Source: Diphasiastrum complanatum
Taxonomy: Eukaryota; Streptophyta; Lycopodiopsida; Lycopodiales; Lycopodiaceae
Direction: 5' to 3'
Length of the DNA stretch: 64,000 nt
Assembly (NCBI GenBank): GCA_029204225.1
Contig: CM055093.1
Span: 24,471,912-24,535,911, forward strand
Each line of letters starts with the position of its first letter. Within the stretch, counting starts at the first letter, position 1. The position numbers and the translations under genes were made by a program. This document shows positions 47,067 through 58,214 of this stretch, one piece after another. A model generated the notes under the pieces. It had not been told where the DNA came from, searched no databases, and saw only the letters and a program-made list of their open reading frames with translations.

Positions 47067-47649
47067 GATTATTACTAGAGCTGCTACTCATTTACAGCAT
47101 ATTCAGCAGCGGTACAGGACCATTGTTGATCGTCATCGGCGCCATGTTGAGTTTGCAAAGGGAGATACTGTTTTTCTCCGGTTACGCTTTGCTCGCCATC
47201 GTTTTATACAGGGTCTTGCTTCTACTGAGAAGCTTGCGCCGCGCTATTATGGGCCTTTTCAGATTCTTGAGCGCCTCAGTCCAGTTACATATCGTCTTGA
47301 GTTACCTGCTGCTACTCGGGCTTGTGATATCTTTCATGTCAGTTTATTATGTGCTGCTATTGAGGATGATGCTCCTCGAGATTCCTCATTTTCTACAAAT
47401 CCAGAGCTTTTTCCATTCCTGCCAGCTGCTATTTTACAGGTGCGCTTATTGCATAGTCGTCGCCATCGGCAGGTTCAGTTTTTGGTCCAGTGGGATGGTC
47501 GTCCTATTGAGGAGGCTACTTGGGAGCCCATTGATGTTTTTTATCATAGCCCTATCCTGGCTGATCAGGCTCGATCACTTGCAGCTACCATTACTTCTCG
47601 AGATGCTCCGACTTCTCTTGATGTTCCTTTCTCAGATGGGATATCTTGA
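47067..47649 (+). pseudogene. G5 chromovirus C-terminus with chromodomain
   Basis: The plus frame to TGA 47,647-47,649 reads AATHLQHIQQRYRTIVDRHR, EKLAPRYYGPFQILERL, CDIFHVSLLCAAIEDDAPR, then a chromodomain QVQFLVQWDGRPIEEATWEP. It closely matches 57,610-58,184. Upstream integrase and polymerase are missing: the frame joins LINE B at 47,066. A long hydrophobic frame on the same bases (47,123-47,953) is a shadow. Confidence 0.85.
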
Positions 47650-47714
47650 TGCAGTATTTTACTCTGGCACTGGTTCTTATCTTATTTTGCCTACATTGGG
47701 GGCAATGTTCTTTA

Positions 47715-48128
47715 TAGCCAGGGAGAGTTACGGACTACAGGATATAGGCCTACTGGGCTACTCTGCATATATTCCGCAGGCCTCTTTACATTTACAGTTG
47801 GTTATGTATATTTCTGGTTACGCATTTTATATTAGTCATGTACAGGCCCCAGAGCCTTTTTATATGCTTATGACCCGCACTGGATCCTTTTTTATGACAT
47901 TGACTGGCCTTGGGCCCTTATTATATGGTTATATGTGGAGTGGGGGCCCGTAGGAGGGCGCACTATTTTCCCTCCACATTTTGTCTCCCTTTACTTCTGA
48001 ATTCCTATTTTAGGGTTCATTGGTAGGGTATTTATAGGGGCATTTGTACACTCATTTTTCAGATTATTGATTGGTATTGCTTGGGCTCTTCGTGGGAGAA
48101 CCTATTGTCTTGTCTATTGCTTGTAGGG
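47715..48128 (+). repeat. G5 3' LTR, left part (split by G3)
   Basis: A purine-rich agccagggagagt at about 47,718 precedes it. It shares gtggagtgggggcc, ggagggcgcactattttccctcc and related phrases with the LTRs at 39.3 and 58.2 kb, but is more diverged. It continues to 48,128, where G3 is inserted. The sequence after G3 (from 54,448) should be its continuation. Confidence 0.55.
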
Positions 48129-48486
48129 TATAATAGATACTAACACCACAGTAGGGCAAACACTAACTGATCCACCCAACCTTGCCTACTCCCTGATATA
48201 GAGTAAGCCCCTCGTAGCCCAGTGTGAGGACTGGTAGCATGCTACTGCCAAGTGTCGGCCACGTGGCACTGACGTGGCCGACTGCACGTCGGGACCCAAC
48301 TGGGAGCCCTATCCTGCTGACAGGGTCCCTAGGCTGTGTTAGGCCCGCCATGGCTATGGACCGTGCTGGGGCACACTACTCACACTGTCTTGCCCTGTTG
48401 GTCATGTACACTGGACACGACCCTGACTGTGGTATCTAACCTATCTGTGTTCTCTAGGGTTCGGCACTGGTTACGAGCTCGTAACA
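48129..48486 (-). repeat. G3 3' LTR
   Basis: 358 bp. On the minus strand it begins TGTTACGAGCTCGTAACC, containing the perfect 16-bp palindrome GTTACGAGCTCGTAAC. The far end has TA instead of TG as seen on the plus strand (a G-to-A change). It matches 54,086-54,442 and 61,430-61,787. Confidence 0.95.
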
Positions 48487-48500
48487 CTCCCTCCCCCTTA
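48487..48500 (-). other. G3 polypurine tract
   Basis: The minus strand reads TTAAGGGGGAGGGAG directly before the LTR tip TGTTAC; it overlaps the final stop codon of the polyprotein. Confidence 0.8.
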
Positions 48501-51500
48501 AGAACCGTCTTGGTCCTCTAAGACAAAGTCTGGAAAAATCTTGCAAAGGGCGCTGCCTTTTTCCCAAGTGGCATTCTCAACAGGCTGATCATTCCACTTA
48601 ACCAGATATTCTCGGTATAGAGTATGACGAGTCTGCGTCTCTCTACTATCAAGAATCTCCTCTGGTTCATGTGGAGGTTGTTGAGGATCCAATGGGAGAA
48701 CTAGAACACTATCCCCTACCAGATTGTCTGATCTGGTTAAGGCTTTTCATAACTGACTTACATGAAAGACTGGAAAAACCTTACTGCTGTGTGGGAGTTC
48801 TAGTTCATAGGTGACCTCGCCTAGTCTCCTACTGATGGTAAAGGGACCACAATACCTTGGAGACAACTTAGCACACACTCCTGATTTGAGGGTTTTAGAG
48901 TCAACTGGGACTCTCAGGTAGACTTTCTCACCAGTGGAGAACTGCACATCCGGTCTGTGTGGATCTGCATAATGCCTGGCTCGATCCTGGGACTGTCTAA
49001 TGCTACGCTTAGCATGTTCTATCATCTGGTTTAGGTCCTCTAAAAAGTTTCTGGCTGCTTCAACTTTTTCTTGTTTAAACCCTACAGCTGTGGGTGAGCG
49101 TGGCTGAAAACCGTACATCATCATAAATGGGCTGTCTCCCGTAGCTGAATGTTTGGTACTGTTGTAAGCAAACTCTAATATCGAGAGATACTCCTCCCAA
49201 TTAGTCTGCTTCTTGCTGACGTATGCACGAAGCATATCCTCCAGCACTTGATTTACCCTTTCTATTTGACCGTCCGTCTGTGGATGGTCGGTGGTACTCA
49301 TATTAAGTTTAGTATGGAGATGATGGAATACTGCCCTCCAAAAATTTCCAGTAAACTTACTGTCCCGGTCGCTGACTATGCCGGAAGGTAGACCGTACAA
49401 TTTAAATAGCCCGTCTACAAACAACCTCGCTAACTCTGGAGCTCTAACGGTTGTTTTGGTCGGAATGAAATGAGCCATTTTGGTCAGACGGTCAACTGTG
49501 ACCCATATAGCGTCATTACCCTTTTGGGTTTTAGGCAGGCCTACTATAAAATCCATGGAGATACTCTCCCATTTACCAGCTGGTATTTCTAAGGGATGCA
49601 ACAACCCTCCTGCCTTTAAACGCTCTGCTTTATTTACTTGACATTTCTGGCAACTGGTTACATACTGGTGGACGTCCTTTTTCATACTGGGCCAGAAAAA
49701 TTGCCTACGAAGAAGCTCATAGGTCTTCTGTATGCCTGGGTGTCCCGCGCTAGGATTTTCATGACATTCATATAGGACCTGCTGCCTATAATCCTCTGAA
49801 TTAGGGACACATACTCTATCTCTATAGAGCAAGTACTCATCCTGAATGGAATACTGTTTCCATTTGAATCCTTGAGTCAACTGACCCTCAACCACTGGGG
49901 TTTGCTTGGGTAATACAGGCTCAGAATCCTCAACGTCATCTGACAACATATACTCGGACTCATCATCATCCTCAACGGAAGCTGCCGTATTCTTGGATGA
50001 ACTGGCACCAGCCCCGGGAACTGGTTCTGGAGTCTGTAACTGTCTGTTCTGGACTGAGTTCCAGATAGTAGAGAAGAATGCATCATGCTGGCATTTCCCT
50101 CTCAAGGACTCGAGTAACTCATTACGAATCTGAGTAAAACTCAGCTCGTTTATCATAGGCATTCTGCTAAGGGCATCTGCTACTGTATTGAATTTTCCAC
50201 GCCTATATCTGATAGACATGTCAAACTCTTGCATCAACTCTGCCCAACGAGCTTTCCGACCTCTAAGCTCAAGTTGATTGCAAAGGTATCTGAGACTCTC
50301 ATGGTCTGTCAGGACCTCAAAGTTGGCACCATACAAATAATGCCTCCAAGTCTTAAGGGCATGGACTATAGAAAAGAGTTCGTTTTCATAGGCACTGTAC
50401 CTAGTCTAAGCTGGCTCGAGTTTTTTACTCTCGAACGCAACTGGTCGTCCACCTTGAGTTAGCACAACACCTACTGCAAAGTCGCTAGCATCTGTTTCGA
50501 CCACAAATGGCTGATTGGGGTCGACGACTTTTAAAACTGGTGCTGTAGCTAAGGTTGTTTTGAGAGCATCAAAGCTCTCCTGCTGTGCGGACTCCCAAAT
50601 GAACTCCTTTCCCTTCCCCTTAAGGAGATTGGTCATAGGAACTGCTATCTGAGCATATTCCTTGACAAATCGTCTGTCATATCCCGCCAGACCAAGAAAG
50701 ATCTGAAGTTCCAAAATATTCTGAGGTCTCAGCCAACTGAGTATGGCTTTAACCTTATTTGGGTCCATCTTAATCCCATCTGAAGAGATAATGTGACCCA
50801 AATATGCTACTTCTTCAACGAAGAATTCACACTTGGATTGTTTAGCATAAAGCTTATGCTTTCTGAGCAGTCGAAACACCTTTCTGAGGTGTTTTAGATG
50901 CTCCTTCCTCGTTTTGCTGTAAACGAGGATGTCATCTAGAAATACGACTACAAACTTACCCAAGTATGGTCTGAGGACACTGTTCATCAAGGTCATAAAG
51001 GTAGCTGGAGCATTTGTGAGCCAAAATGGCATCACCTTAAACTCATAATGACCGTGACAAGTCCTAAAAGCTGTTTTCGAGACATCTTCCGATTTTATAC
51101 GGACTTGATGATATCCCGATCTGAGGTCTATTTTACTGAAAAACTTAGCCCCGTCGAGTTGATCAAACAACTCGTCTGCCCGAGGCATCGGGTATTTATT
51201 CTTAATTGTGACTTTATTGAGGGCTCTGTAATTAACGCAAAGACGCATAGACCCCTCTTTCTTTTTCACCAATAGGACTGGTGAGGCCCATGGTGAACTA
51301 CTGGTCTGAATTTGGCCTTTCCCAAGATAGTCTGTTAACTGCCTAGTTATTTCTTCATCCTCTGTTCGGCTGACCCGATACGGAGGTTTAGAAACAGGTG
51401 CTGTACCTGGTACTAGGTTTATTACATGATCTACCTCTCTGCTAGGTGCTAAACCATGTGGCAAATCTTTAGGAAAAACATTTTTAAATTTAGACAATAA

Positions 51501-53285
51501 AGTTTCTAATTTACTGATTTTCTGCTGAATAGAACTGGAAATAGAAACTTTAGGAATAAACTGAAAGTCACATAAGAATACCTGATGGTCTTCGTCTCCG
51601 ATTAGCTGACAGAGCTCTGAACTGCAGACCATAGGGCTGTTGGGAACATCATGCTCCCCATGCAACTGGATCTCTCGGCCTTTATGCTGAAAGCTGAGGG
51701 TGTTCTCCTGATAGTTTCTGTGGAGGGAAGGTCCTAAACTGTAGAGCCAATCTCTCCCGAGAACAATGTCTGTTCGATCCAGGTGCATTATCTGAAAGTT
51801 TATTTCATCTTGGTACCCCTGAATACCAAGATTTAACTTACTTACCATAGTTTCCCATATTTTTTTATCTTCACCCTTAGCTAATGAAACTATGTACCTA
51901 TGCTGACTAGGTACTTCTGGTAGTTTAAGCTTTGTAACCAGGGTGTGGCTGATGAAATTATATGTTGCCCCATCATCAACCATGACTCTTACTGACTGGT
52001 TACCAACTTTCCCATGCATACGCACTAGGTCATGCGACCCAAAGTTGAAGGGTCTCGCTAGCATTGCAGAGGTCAGCTGGCAACAGTGTTCATGATCTTC
52101 ATGATACACTTTGATCTCGGAAGTTGCCGAGTCATTGGGGAAACATACAGTCTGAACAAGATGAACTTGTTTTTTATCTTTCTTATCTTTTTTAGTGAAA
52201 GGCCCCTTGGGACACTGTCTGACTGTGTGTCCCTTGCCCATACACACAAAGCACAAACGTTCTTGTTTGGCTTTCTCAAAATCATCTGGTTTTAAGGGCT
52301 GTATGAGTGAAGGGCGTTTCTGAGGAGCTTCACTTTTAAATTTGTATTCTTTCTTTCTTTTTAAAAATTTCTTTTTAAATTGAAAGTCTTTCTGAGAAGG
52401 CTGCTCAGAAAGTGGCTGTTGTCTCGCCTTCTTCCTACCCACTGAATCATCATAGATTTGAGCATATCTGAGAGCTTGCTCAAGGGTAGTAGGCGAGTTT
52501 CTCTGGACCTCTACTTTATACTCATCTTTGAGGCCACGGACAAATCCCTTGATTTTCTGATAGTCATCCATATTTTTAATCTTTAAAATTGCTTCTCGAT
52601 ACTGCGAGATATATTGGATGAGGGACTTGTCCATTACTGTTCTTTCCTAGGCTTCCCAGGCTCTATCAAGTTCATTCACTGGTAGAAATTCTCTTAGGAA
52701 AGCTTCTTCAAAAGCTTTCCATGACCAGGGAGTCTGCCCAGTCTCCTGGAGATTTAACCACCACTTATAGGCCATAGGCCCTAAGGAAAGACTGGCCTCA
52801 ATAGCTTGCAAATGGTCAGGGGTCTGTTTAAGAGCATGAATGTTCTTCCATTTGCTGAGGAAGGTTTGTAGAATATCTGCATTTCTATCCTTCTCTTCCC
52901 CATTAAAAGTAGGAGGTTTTAAGTCTTTAAAAACACTGGGGTGAGACCGTAAAGTCTCACCCAAAACTGATGGAAGTGGAGAAGGGGATAACTGAGAAGT
53001 GGAGGGAAGGCTTCCTTTCGCGGAACTCAAAATCAAGCCTTTGAGTTCAGCGAACGAGTCGTCCACACTGGACTTGAAATTGGCTAATGCCAGCTTCAGT
53101 TCATCCACTTCTGTTACCAATTGGAGGAACTGCTCCTTGGTAACCAGTTCGTCGAGTTCTTCGGCGAACTGTTCCTGTTCTTCTACTTCCATGGGTTCCT
53201 TCCCTTTTCTGTAAGCCAAGGCTTCTGTTTCAAGTTCGTCGAAGCCTCTCTCCGGGGGTTGATCAGGTCCCTGAGGAGTGGTCAT
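48498..53285 (-). pseudogene. G3 gag-pol polyprotein (1,595 codons, three stops)
   Basis: One continuous minus frame. Gag: MTTPQGPDQPPERGFDELE, GPMAYKWWLNLQ, then the zinc knuckle [14 protein letters not shown]. Protease: [35 protein letters not shown] and catalytic FLDD in [12 protein letters not shown]. RNase [16 protein letters not shown] and EVLTDHESLRYL. Integrase: HENPSAGHPGIQ ... CQKCQVNK, SMDFIVGLP, VSDRDSKFTGNFW and DGQIERVNQ. The chromodomain phrase is REYLVKWNDQPVENATWE near the end. Premature stops are TAG at 52,647, TAG at 50,406 and TGA at 48,747. Sister copies or the usual motif have Trp, Gln and Arg there, so each is a single transition. There are no frameshifts. Gag and pol share one frame with no separate pol start. 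Confidence 0.95.
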
Positions 53286-54072
53286 CTTCGGAACTGAAAG
53301 AGAGCTACCTTAACTTCTGAAGGAAAAAAAAGTCTAAAAGACTAATTTACAACTGTACAAGGAAAAGGAAAGATGACTTAGTTGTTTTTGAGGACTGTAC
53401 TTCCACAGAGAGAATCAAGAAAAGCCCTTTCAGCTCTTCCTCCACTGCTTTCAGACCTGTGGCTCTGAGAAATCTGAATAGGAGGCGGAAAAAAATGCAA
53501 AAGATCTGAAATTTCTTTGCTATCCCCCCTCGCTGGTCTGACAGTACCCCAATCTGTCCACAAGAAGGCAAATTTGAAGTCCGAAAGCCCTTCTGAATTC
53601 TGAAATTTCAGAAGCCCCCTACTCGCTGATCTGGTCGAAGTACTATTGCTCCAAATCTTCCAAGTTAGGGCCCAAAACTTTGTCAGAAATCTGAAAACTC
53701 AGAAGTATTGGCAGCGCTGACCCTGCTGGGAAATCTCAGCTTGAAATCCGCTCTACTGAAATTGCACTTTGAAAACAGAAGTAGATCCCTGTATGTACAG
53801 CGATGGGTCTACTTGCTATTTCCTACTCTATTTCCACTGGAAATCTGCAAAAAGGTCTCTGAAATCAGCGATGGATAGCTGCCCTTCCAGCGAGTTACCT
53901 ATACATGGAATCTGACTCCTTACTACTGTAATTTCTCAGTGAATTTCAAAGGTTTGAAGGCTGCATCTACAGCGATCCTCCTCCTCTATTCCTCTCTGAG
54001 AATCTGAGAAACACTTCCTATCTTCTGATAGCTTTCTCTACTGCTGCTCCTAAACTCCCTAGGATGGAGATG
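53286..54072 (-). other. G3 untranslated leader
   Basis: About 790 bases between primer site and gag ATG, matching the leader of the G4 copy (61,801-62,589) in part, with higher divergence than in the coding region. The first bases after the primer site (catctccatcctagg on minus) are the same in both. Confidence 0.8.
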
Positions 54073-54084
54073 GCTCTGATACCA
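54073..54084 (-). other. G3 tRNA-Met primer binding site
   Basis: The minus strand TGGTATCAGAGC is complementary to the initiator tRNA-Met 3' end, adjacent to the 5' LTR. The same site is in G4 at 61,789-61,800. Confidence 0.9.
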
Positions 54085-54085
54085 A

Positions 54086-54442
54086 TGTAATAGATCCTAA
54101 CACCACAGTAGGGAAAACACTAACTGATCCACCCAACCTTGCCTACTCCCTGATATAGAGTAAGCCCCTCCTAGCCCAGTGTGAGGACTGGTAGCATGCT
54201 ATTGCCAAGTGTCGGCCACGTGGCACTGACATGGCCGACTGCACGTCGGGACCCAACTGGGAGCCCTATCCTGCTGACAGGGTCCTTAGGCTGTGTTAGG
54301 CCCGCCATGGCTATGGACCGTGCTGGGGCACACTACTCACACTGTCTTGCCCTATTGGTCATGTACACTGGACACGACCTGACTGTGGTATCTGACCTAT
54401 CTGTGTTCTCTAGGGTTCGGCACTGGTTACGAGCTCGTAACA
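54086..54442 (-). repeat. G3 5' LTR
   Basis: 357 bp with TG...CA ends (plus strand tgtaatagatcc to cgagctcgtaaca). It is flanked on the right by TAGGG, matching the duplicate on the other side of the element. Confidence 0.95.
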
Positions 54443-54511
54443 TAGGGCTTTAGTCTATTGCTGTCTTTTATGCTTCATTGATTCAACACCTGAGATTTTG
54501 ATCATAACTCT

Positions 54512-55252
54512 GTGTGCCTTGCGCCTATATGCCTTGATTCACAGATATCGTATTCAGTGGTCATTCCTGGTTTCATTGATATTGAGACCGTATACCTTGG
54601 TGGTATTTCTACTATTGCTTTTGCGCATACTTCAGATTGCCCTCCTGGTTCGGTGGTTGGTGCAGTATCTTCTCCATTGGTCTCTATATCTCCATCTCTT
54701 GAGTCTGTTATGGCCGATGTTCCTGCTGATTTCTATGGGGTTCTTCATGGGTCCATGTTTGATGGTTCCCTCGCTATTGGTGATCAGGTTGTATCTTCTT
54801 TCGCTTTACTCCATGGATCTCTGCTTGAGGTTTGTGATCTGCCTCATGATATTTCTACGGTTCCTGACATGATTCATGCGCCTTTGGCCCTTACTGTTAC
54901 ACATTTTTCATCCGAGGATATTTGCCAGATGGTCACTATTACTTATCTAGGGTATTTATATGCTGGGATCTTTCTAGATGAGTACACGGACATCCTTCCG
55001 TCTCCTGGTGTTTCTACATATAGGTTTGTTGCAGTCCATGCCGATGGTATACACTTTTGGGTTCATGCGACTGATTCCTTTCTACCTCTTGATATTATAG
55101 GGAGTGTACACAGTACAGCATCGTCGTTGAAGAGACCTTCGAGAGAACTGTCTTTTGAGAGTTCGACGTTTACGGCGGGTTGTAGACGGAAAGTGAAGCA
55201 CTGGTGCATAGATTCTAGCACACAGAAGCTTGGTAAGCTTGAGACTGTGTGA
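54512..55252 (+). CDS. Unrecognised 246-codon open frame
   Basis: Starts at ATG 54,512 and ends at TGA 55,250-55,252 with no interruption. Phrases include SYSVVIPGFIDIETVYLGG, SISPSLESVMADVPADFYG and GSLAIGDQVVSSFALLHGS. The C-terminus is basic and ends near KRPSRELSFES ... RRKVKHW. There is no signal peptide, membrane segment or domain I recognise. Codon use has many T-ending codons (GAT, GTT, CCT, TCT), like the G5 chromovirus coding segments nearby. That suggests it belongs to a retroelement, perhaps an extra or remnant frame. It begins about 65 bp after the G3 insertion. A chance ORF of this length is possible but unlikely in AT-rich sequence. Confidence 0.4.
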   Translation: MCLAPICLDSQISYSVVIPGFIDIETVYLGGISTIAFAHTSDCPPGSVVGAVSSPLVSISPSLESVMADVPADFYGVLHGSMFDGSLAIGDQVVSSFALLHGSLLEVCDLPHDISTVPDMIHAPLALTVTHFSSEDICQMVTITYLGYLYAGIFLDEYTDILPSPGVSTYRFVAVHADGIHFWVHATDSFLPLDIIGSVHSTASSLKRPSRELSFESSTFTAGCRRKVKHWCIDSSTQKLGKLETV

Positions 55253-56374
55253 GGATTCAGTGACAGGATTGGTCAGTAGAATCTACGGAGCATAATTCTG
55301 AAAAATTCCGTAGAGGAGTTGCTCGGTGTTTGCAATCGGTGTGCATTCGAACGGACACCGTTTGACAAATGGATTGAAGCATCAGCTTTCCAGTAGTAGG
55401 GCGACCTCGGAGCAGTTGATTTGGCCAGCCATAGAGCTGTGAAAAGCAAGCCAAGATCAAAGTTGTGAGAAAAACACTGGCCTAGGGTTTGGAAGCATAA
55501 AAGCAAAGTTTTCTCTCGATACTGATCCGTTTTTGAAGCTGTAAAAGCCTGTAGAAGGGCGCCCTAGTGCAAAGTAGCAAATCCTCAGAGTCCGTGGAGC
55601 GCCGTGGATCAGCTAAGGAATTGGACCAGTTTATAGCCTGCAGCCATAGCTTGCAAGGAGATGGAAAGAAGAGGAGATCTCGCAGGTCTATTCGCGCGCG
55701 GAAGAGGAGTCCCCTCTTAGTGTTCTAAGGTGGGCCAGTGGCTGCAAGGAGTGAAGACAGTGCGCGGATCGTCGGATCAGTGTCCATCATAATCAACGAT
55801 AGAGATCGAACCTCTAGCATTGAATTTGGACCATCGGATCCAAGAGAACCAGTGGATTGGTTTTAAAAGAACCTTGAAGGGGCCTGAAGGGCGTTGAAAG
55901 ACAAATCAGGCTTCAACTTCAATAAAAAATTTCATATTGAAAGTTGAGTTGGGTCCAAATTCACTGAAGTTTAAAGTCTTTTCAAACTGAAGAAATAGTT
56001 CAAAAAGCGAAAAACCCCTTAAATCCACCTCCTTTATCCGTTTTGACCCAAACGAAAGGCTATAACCTCCAAACGAAAGGCACCCGGACTGTACCTGCAA
56101 GTACGGTACAACAAAACAGAGTGATTGCAGAGGAGAAAGTGTTCGGAGTGCGCCAAAAGTGATTTCACCATTCCATTGGGCACATAGTTGGGAGTTGACG
56201 ACTGAGAGCATTTCGGAAGGCGACGTCGGTTTGGCTTTCAAATTGGGGGAAAAGTGGCGAGTGGCTTGGTAAGGGAAAAAGTGCAGGTCATTATTTTCAA
56301 CTTCTAACATCACACTTGGCCTCGGCATACTGCCTTCAGCCTACGACAGAAGTTTCAAGCAGTTTTACGATAGC
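55253..56374. other. Unrecognised, possibly copia LTR or leader
   Basis: Moderately GC-rich sequence with no long frame. It lies directly upstream of a plus-strand copia gag start, so part of it may be that element's LTR or leader. No primer binding site is found near 56,340 and no second copy exists in the window. Confidence 0.3.
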
Positions 56375-56689
56375 AAACATGGGAGAGTCCATTTTGAGTG
56401 AGTAGCAAATTGGACGGGATTTCCAACTATGCAGTGTGGAAATTCAAAATGAAAAACATACTGATGGAGAAAGATGTGTGGGAAGTCGTCACAGGTGATG
56501 AGAGAAGACCGCCAAATGAAGCGCAAAGTGTTCGACAAAAAGATGAGGAAAGCTTTGACCTTCATTAACTTGTCAGTGAAGGATCACATCATTACCCACA
56601 TTTGTGATGCTGTTACACCCAGACAGGCATGGGATGTGCTAAAGGAGCCCCGTCAAGAATCATGTTTCTGAAGTCAAAGCTGAATAGCT
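56375..56689 (+). pseudogene. Copia-3 gag fragment (plus strand)
   Basis: Plus frames read LDGISNYAVWKFKMKNILME, KDVWEVVTGDERRPPNE, then (shifted) KALTFINLSVKDHIITHICD and AVTPRQAWDVLKE, then (shifted) SRIMFLKSKLNS ending near 56,689. This is the UBN2-type capsid start of a Ty1/copia element, with frameshifts and a small deletion. At 56,690 it meets an oppositely oriented integrase. Confidence 0.75.
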
Positions 56690-56975
56690 CCACAATCGTA
56701 CGATTCTTGCACTCAGCTACACCATTGAGAGCAGGAGTATGAGCTTGCATAAATTGTCTTTTAATCCCACATTGATCACAAAGATCGTTGAAGTCATTAG
56801 ACTTGTACTCACCTCCACTATCTGATCGTAGGACTTTCATCTTCCTACCTGTCTGATTTTCGACCAATGCTTTGAAGCTCTTGAAATCGTCAAATGCATC
56901 TGATTTCTTCTTCAAGAAGTAGATCCACGTCTTACGTGACATATCATCAATAAAGGTCATGAAATAGAAGGCGCA
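56690..56975 (-). pseudogene. Copia-3 integrase fragment (minus strand)
   Basis: The minus frame reads FIDDMSRKTWIYFLKKKSDA, FKALVENQTGRKMKVLRSDS, GGEYKSNDFNDLC and NGVAECKNRTIVE, the integrase core with Asp and Glu catalytic regions, where ERxN has become ECKN. It lacks the zinc-binding N-terminus and the C-terminus. It faces the gag fragment directly, so the pair results from inversion or joining of two copies. Confidence 0.75.
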
Positions 56976-57609
56976 TTCCTGGTTATTACATATAGCTTGG
57001 TTTTCATTTGGACCTATTGATTGGTGCTGGTTTTTCCATATTACTGATCGCCTATGGTGCGGATATCTCTATGATTATGCATGTGGCTCTCTATCTGTTC
57101 CTTGGATTGTTGCTCATTGTCAGGCTTGGCATATCCTGTTGGCTTGGGTTATTGCCTCCGTTTCAGCTACTGTTTGTCTAGGTGGTCTTCAGGTTCCTTG
57201 TCATTTCAGGTTGCTCCATATTGCTTGGTCTCTGATGCTGAGTTGCCACTTTGTTTTGGTGTTCCGAGACCATCAAGGTACCTTGAGAGAATTCCTTCTC
57301 CTCTCTTGGATAGTTTTTGGGGATGTTGCCGCCATATACTTCAGTGTTGCTCATATGTGCTTTGATACTCATTCCCAGCTACACGTGGATATTGCTCTGA
57401 TGCTTGCTACTGATGTTGCGGAACCTGTTCCTCGTTCCAGTGCATTTCTTCTATTCCTCACTTGTGCGCCCGGTGTGTACTTTGGGATTACACTTGCGGC
57501 CAGTTCCGATGGGTCATCCGATTCTCCATCCGTTTTTGGTGTATCCTATGATGGATTGTTCTACCTTCTCGAGCTGGATACCTTGGTGCTCGAGAGCTTA
57601 TTACCCGGG
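56976..57609 (+). pseudogene. Probable decayed G5 internal sequence
   Basis: It lies upstream of and continuous with the G5 C-terminal frame. No conserved motif can be followed; a long hydrophobic frame here is not convincing. Codon-like T-ending periodicity is similar to the unexplained ORF at 54.5 kb. Confidence 0.3.
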
Positions 57610-58184
57610 CCGCCAATTCTCATTTACAGCATGTTCAGCAGCGTTATCAGACCTCAGTTGATCGTCATCGCCGCCATGTTGAGTTTCAGCTTGGAGATAT
57701 GGTTTATCTATGCCCACGGTTTGCACGTCATCATTTTGTCCAGGGCCATGCTTCTACTGAGAAGCTTGCACCATGTTATTATGGGCCTTATCGCATTTTG
57801 GAGGTTCTTAGTCCAGTTACAAATCGCGTACAGCTTCCTACTTCCACACACGCCTGTGATGTATTCCATGTCAGTTTATTACGTGCTGCTATTGAGGATA
57901 ACGCTCCTTGTGATGCTGAGTTTCCTACTGCTCCAGAGTTATTTCCATTTTTACCTGCTGCTATATTACAGGTTCGTCTATACCATAGTCGACGCCGCCG
58001 GCAGATTCAGTTTTTGGTCCAGTGGGATGGCTGTCCTATTGAGGAGGCCACATGGGAGCCTATTGATGTCTTTTATCGTACACCATCACTTGCGGATCAG
58101 GCTCGTGCTCTTGCTGCACTTGTTGATTCCTTTACATCAGATGTTGTTCTAGCTGTTGATGCACCAGGGCTTGCTGCTACTTGA
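57610..58184 (+). pseudogene. G5 chromovirus C-terminus with chromodomain, second copy
   Basis: The frame reads NSHLQHVQQRYQTSVDRHRR, EKLAPCYYGPYRILEVLSPV, CDVFHVSLLRAAIEDNAP, the chromodomain QIQFLVQWDGCPIEEATWEP, and TGA-type stop at 58,182-58,184. It is closely similar to 47,067-47,649 and has the same orientation. The upstream integrase is unrecognisable. Confidence 0.85.
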
Positions 58185-58214
58185 TCCAGTTTCTTTTCGG
58201 CAGTTGGGTCTTTT

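Larger units (their letters stand above)
48129..54442 (-). mobile_element. G3: complete Ty3/gypsy chromovirus
   Basis: A 6,314-bp element with every expected part on the minus strand: 5' LTR 54,086-54,442, primer site 54,073-54,084, leader, a single gag-pol frame (53,285-48,498), polypurine tract, and 3' LTR 48,129-48,486. The target-site duplication TAGGG stands at 48,124-48,128 and 54,443-54,447. LTRs differ at about ten positions by eye, so the insertion is fairly recent. It sits within the LTR region of a G5 chromovirus. The polyprotein carries three premature stops, so this copy cannot make a full protein itself. Confidence 0.95.

Noticed and set aside
47123-47953. 276-codon hydrophobic frame resembling a membrane protein
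   Set aside because: It overlaps the G5 chromodomain frame, whose motifs are clear; the hydrophobicity comes from reading T-rich codons out of frame.
48224-48439. ORF repeated three times (48.2, 54.2 and 61.5 kb)
   Set aside because: It is the G3/G4 LTR read in one frame; the copies are LTRs, not a gene family.
57139-58152. 337-codon hydrophobic frame
   Set aside because: Its second half is a shadow of the G5 C-terminal frame at 57,610-58,184, and the first half has no motif.
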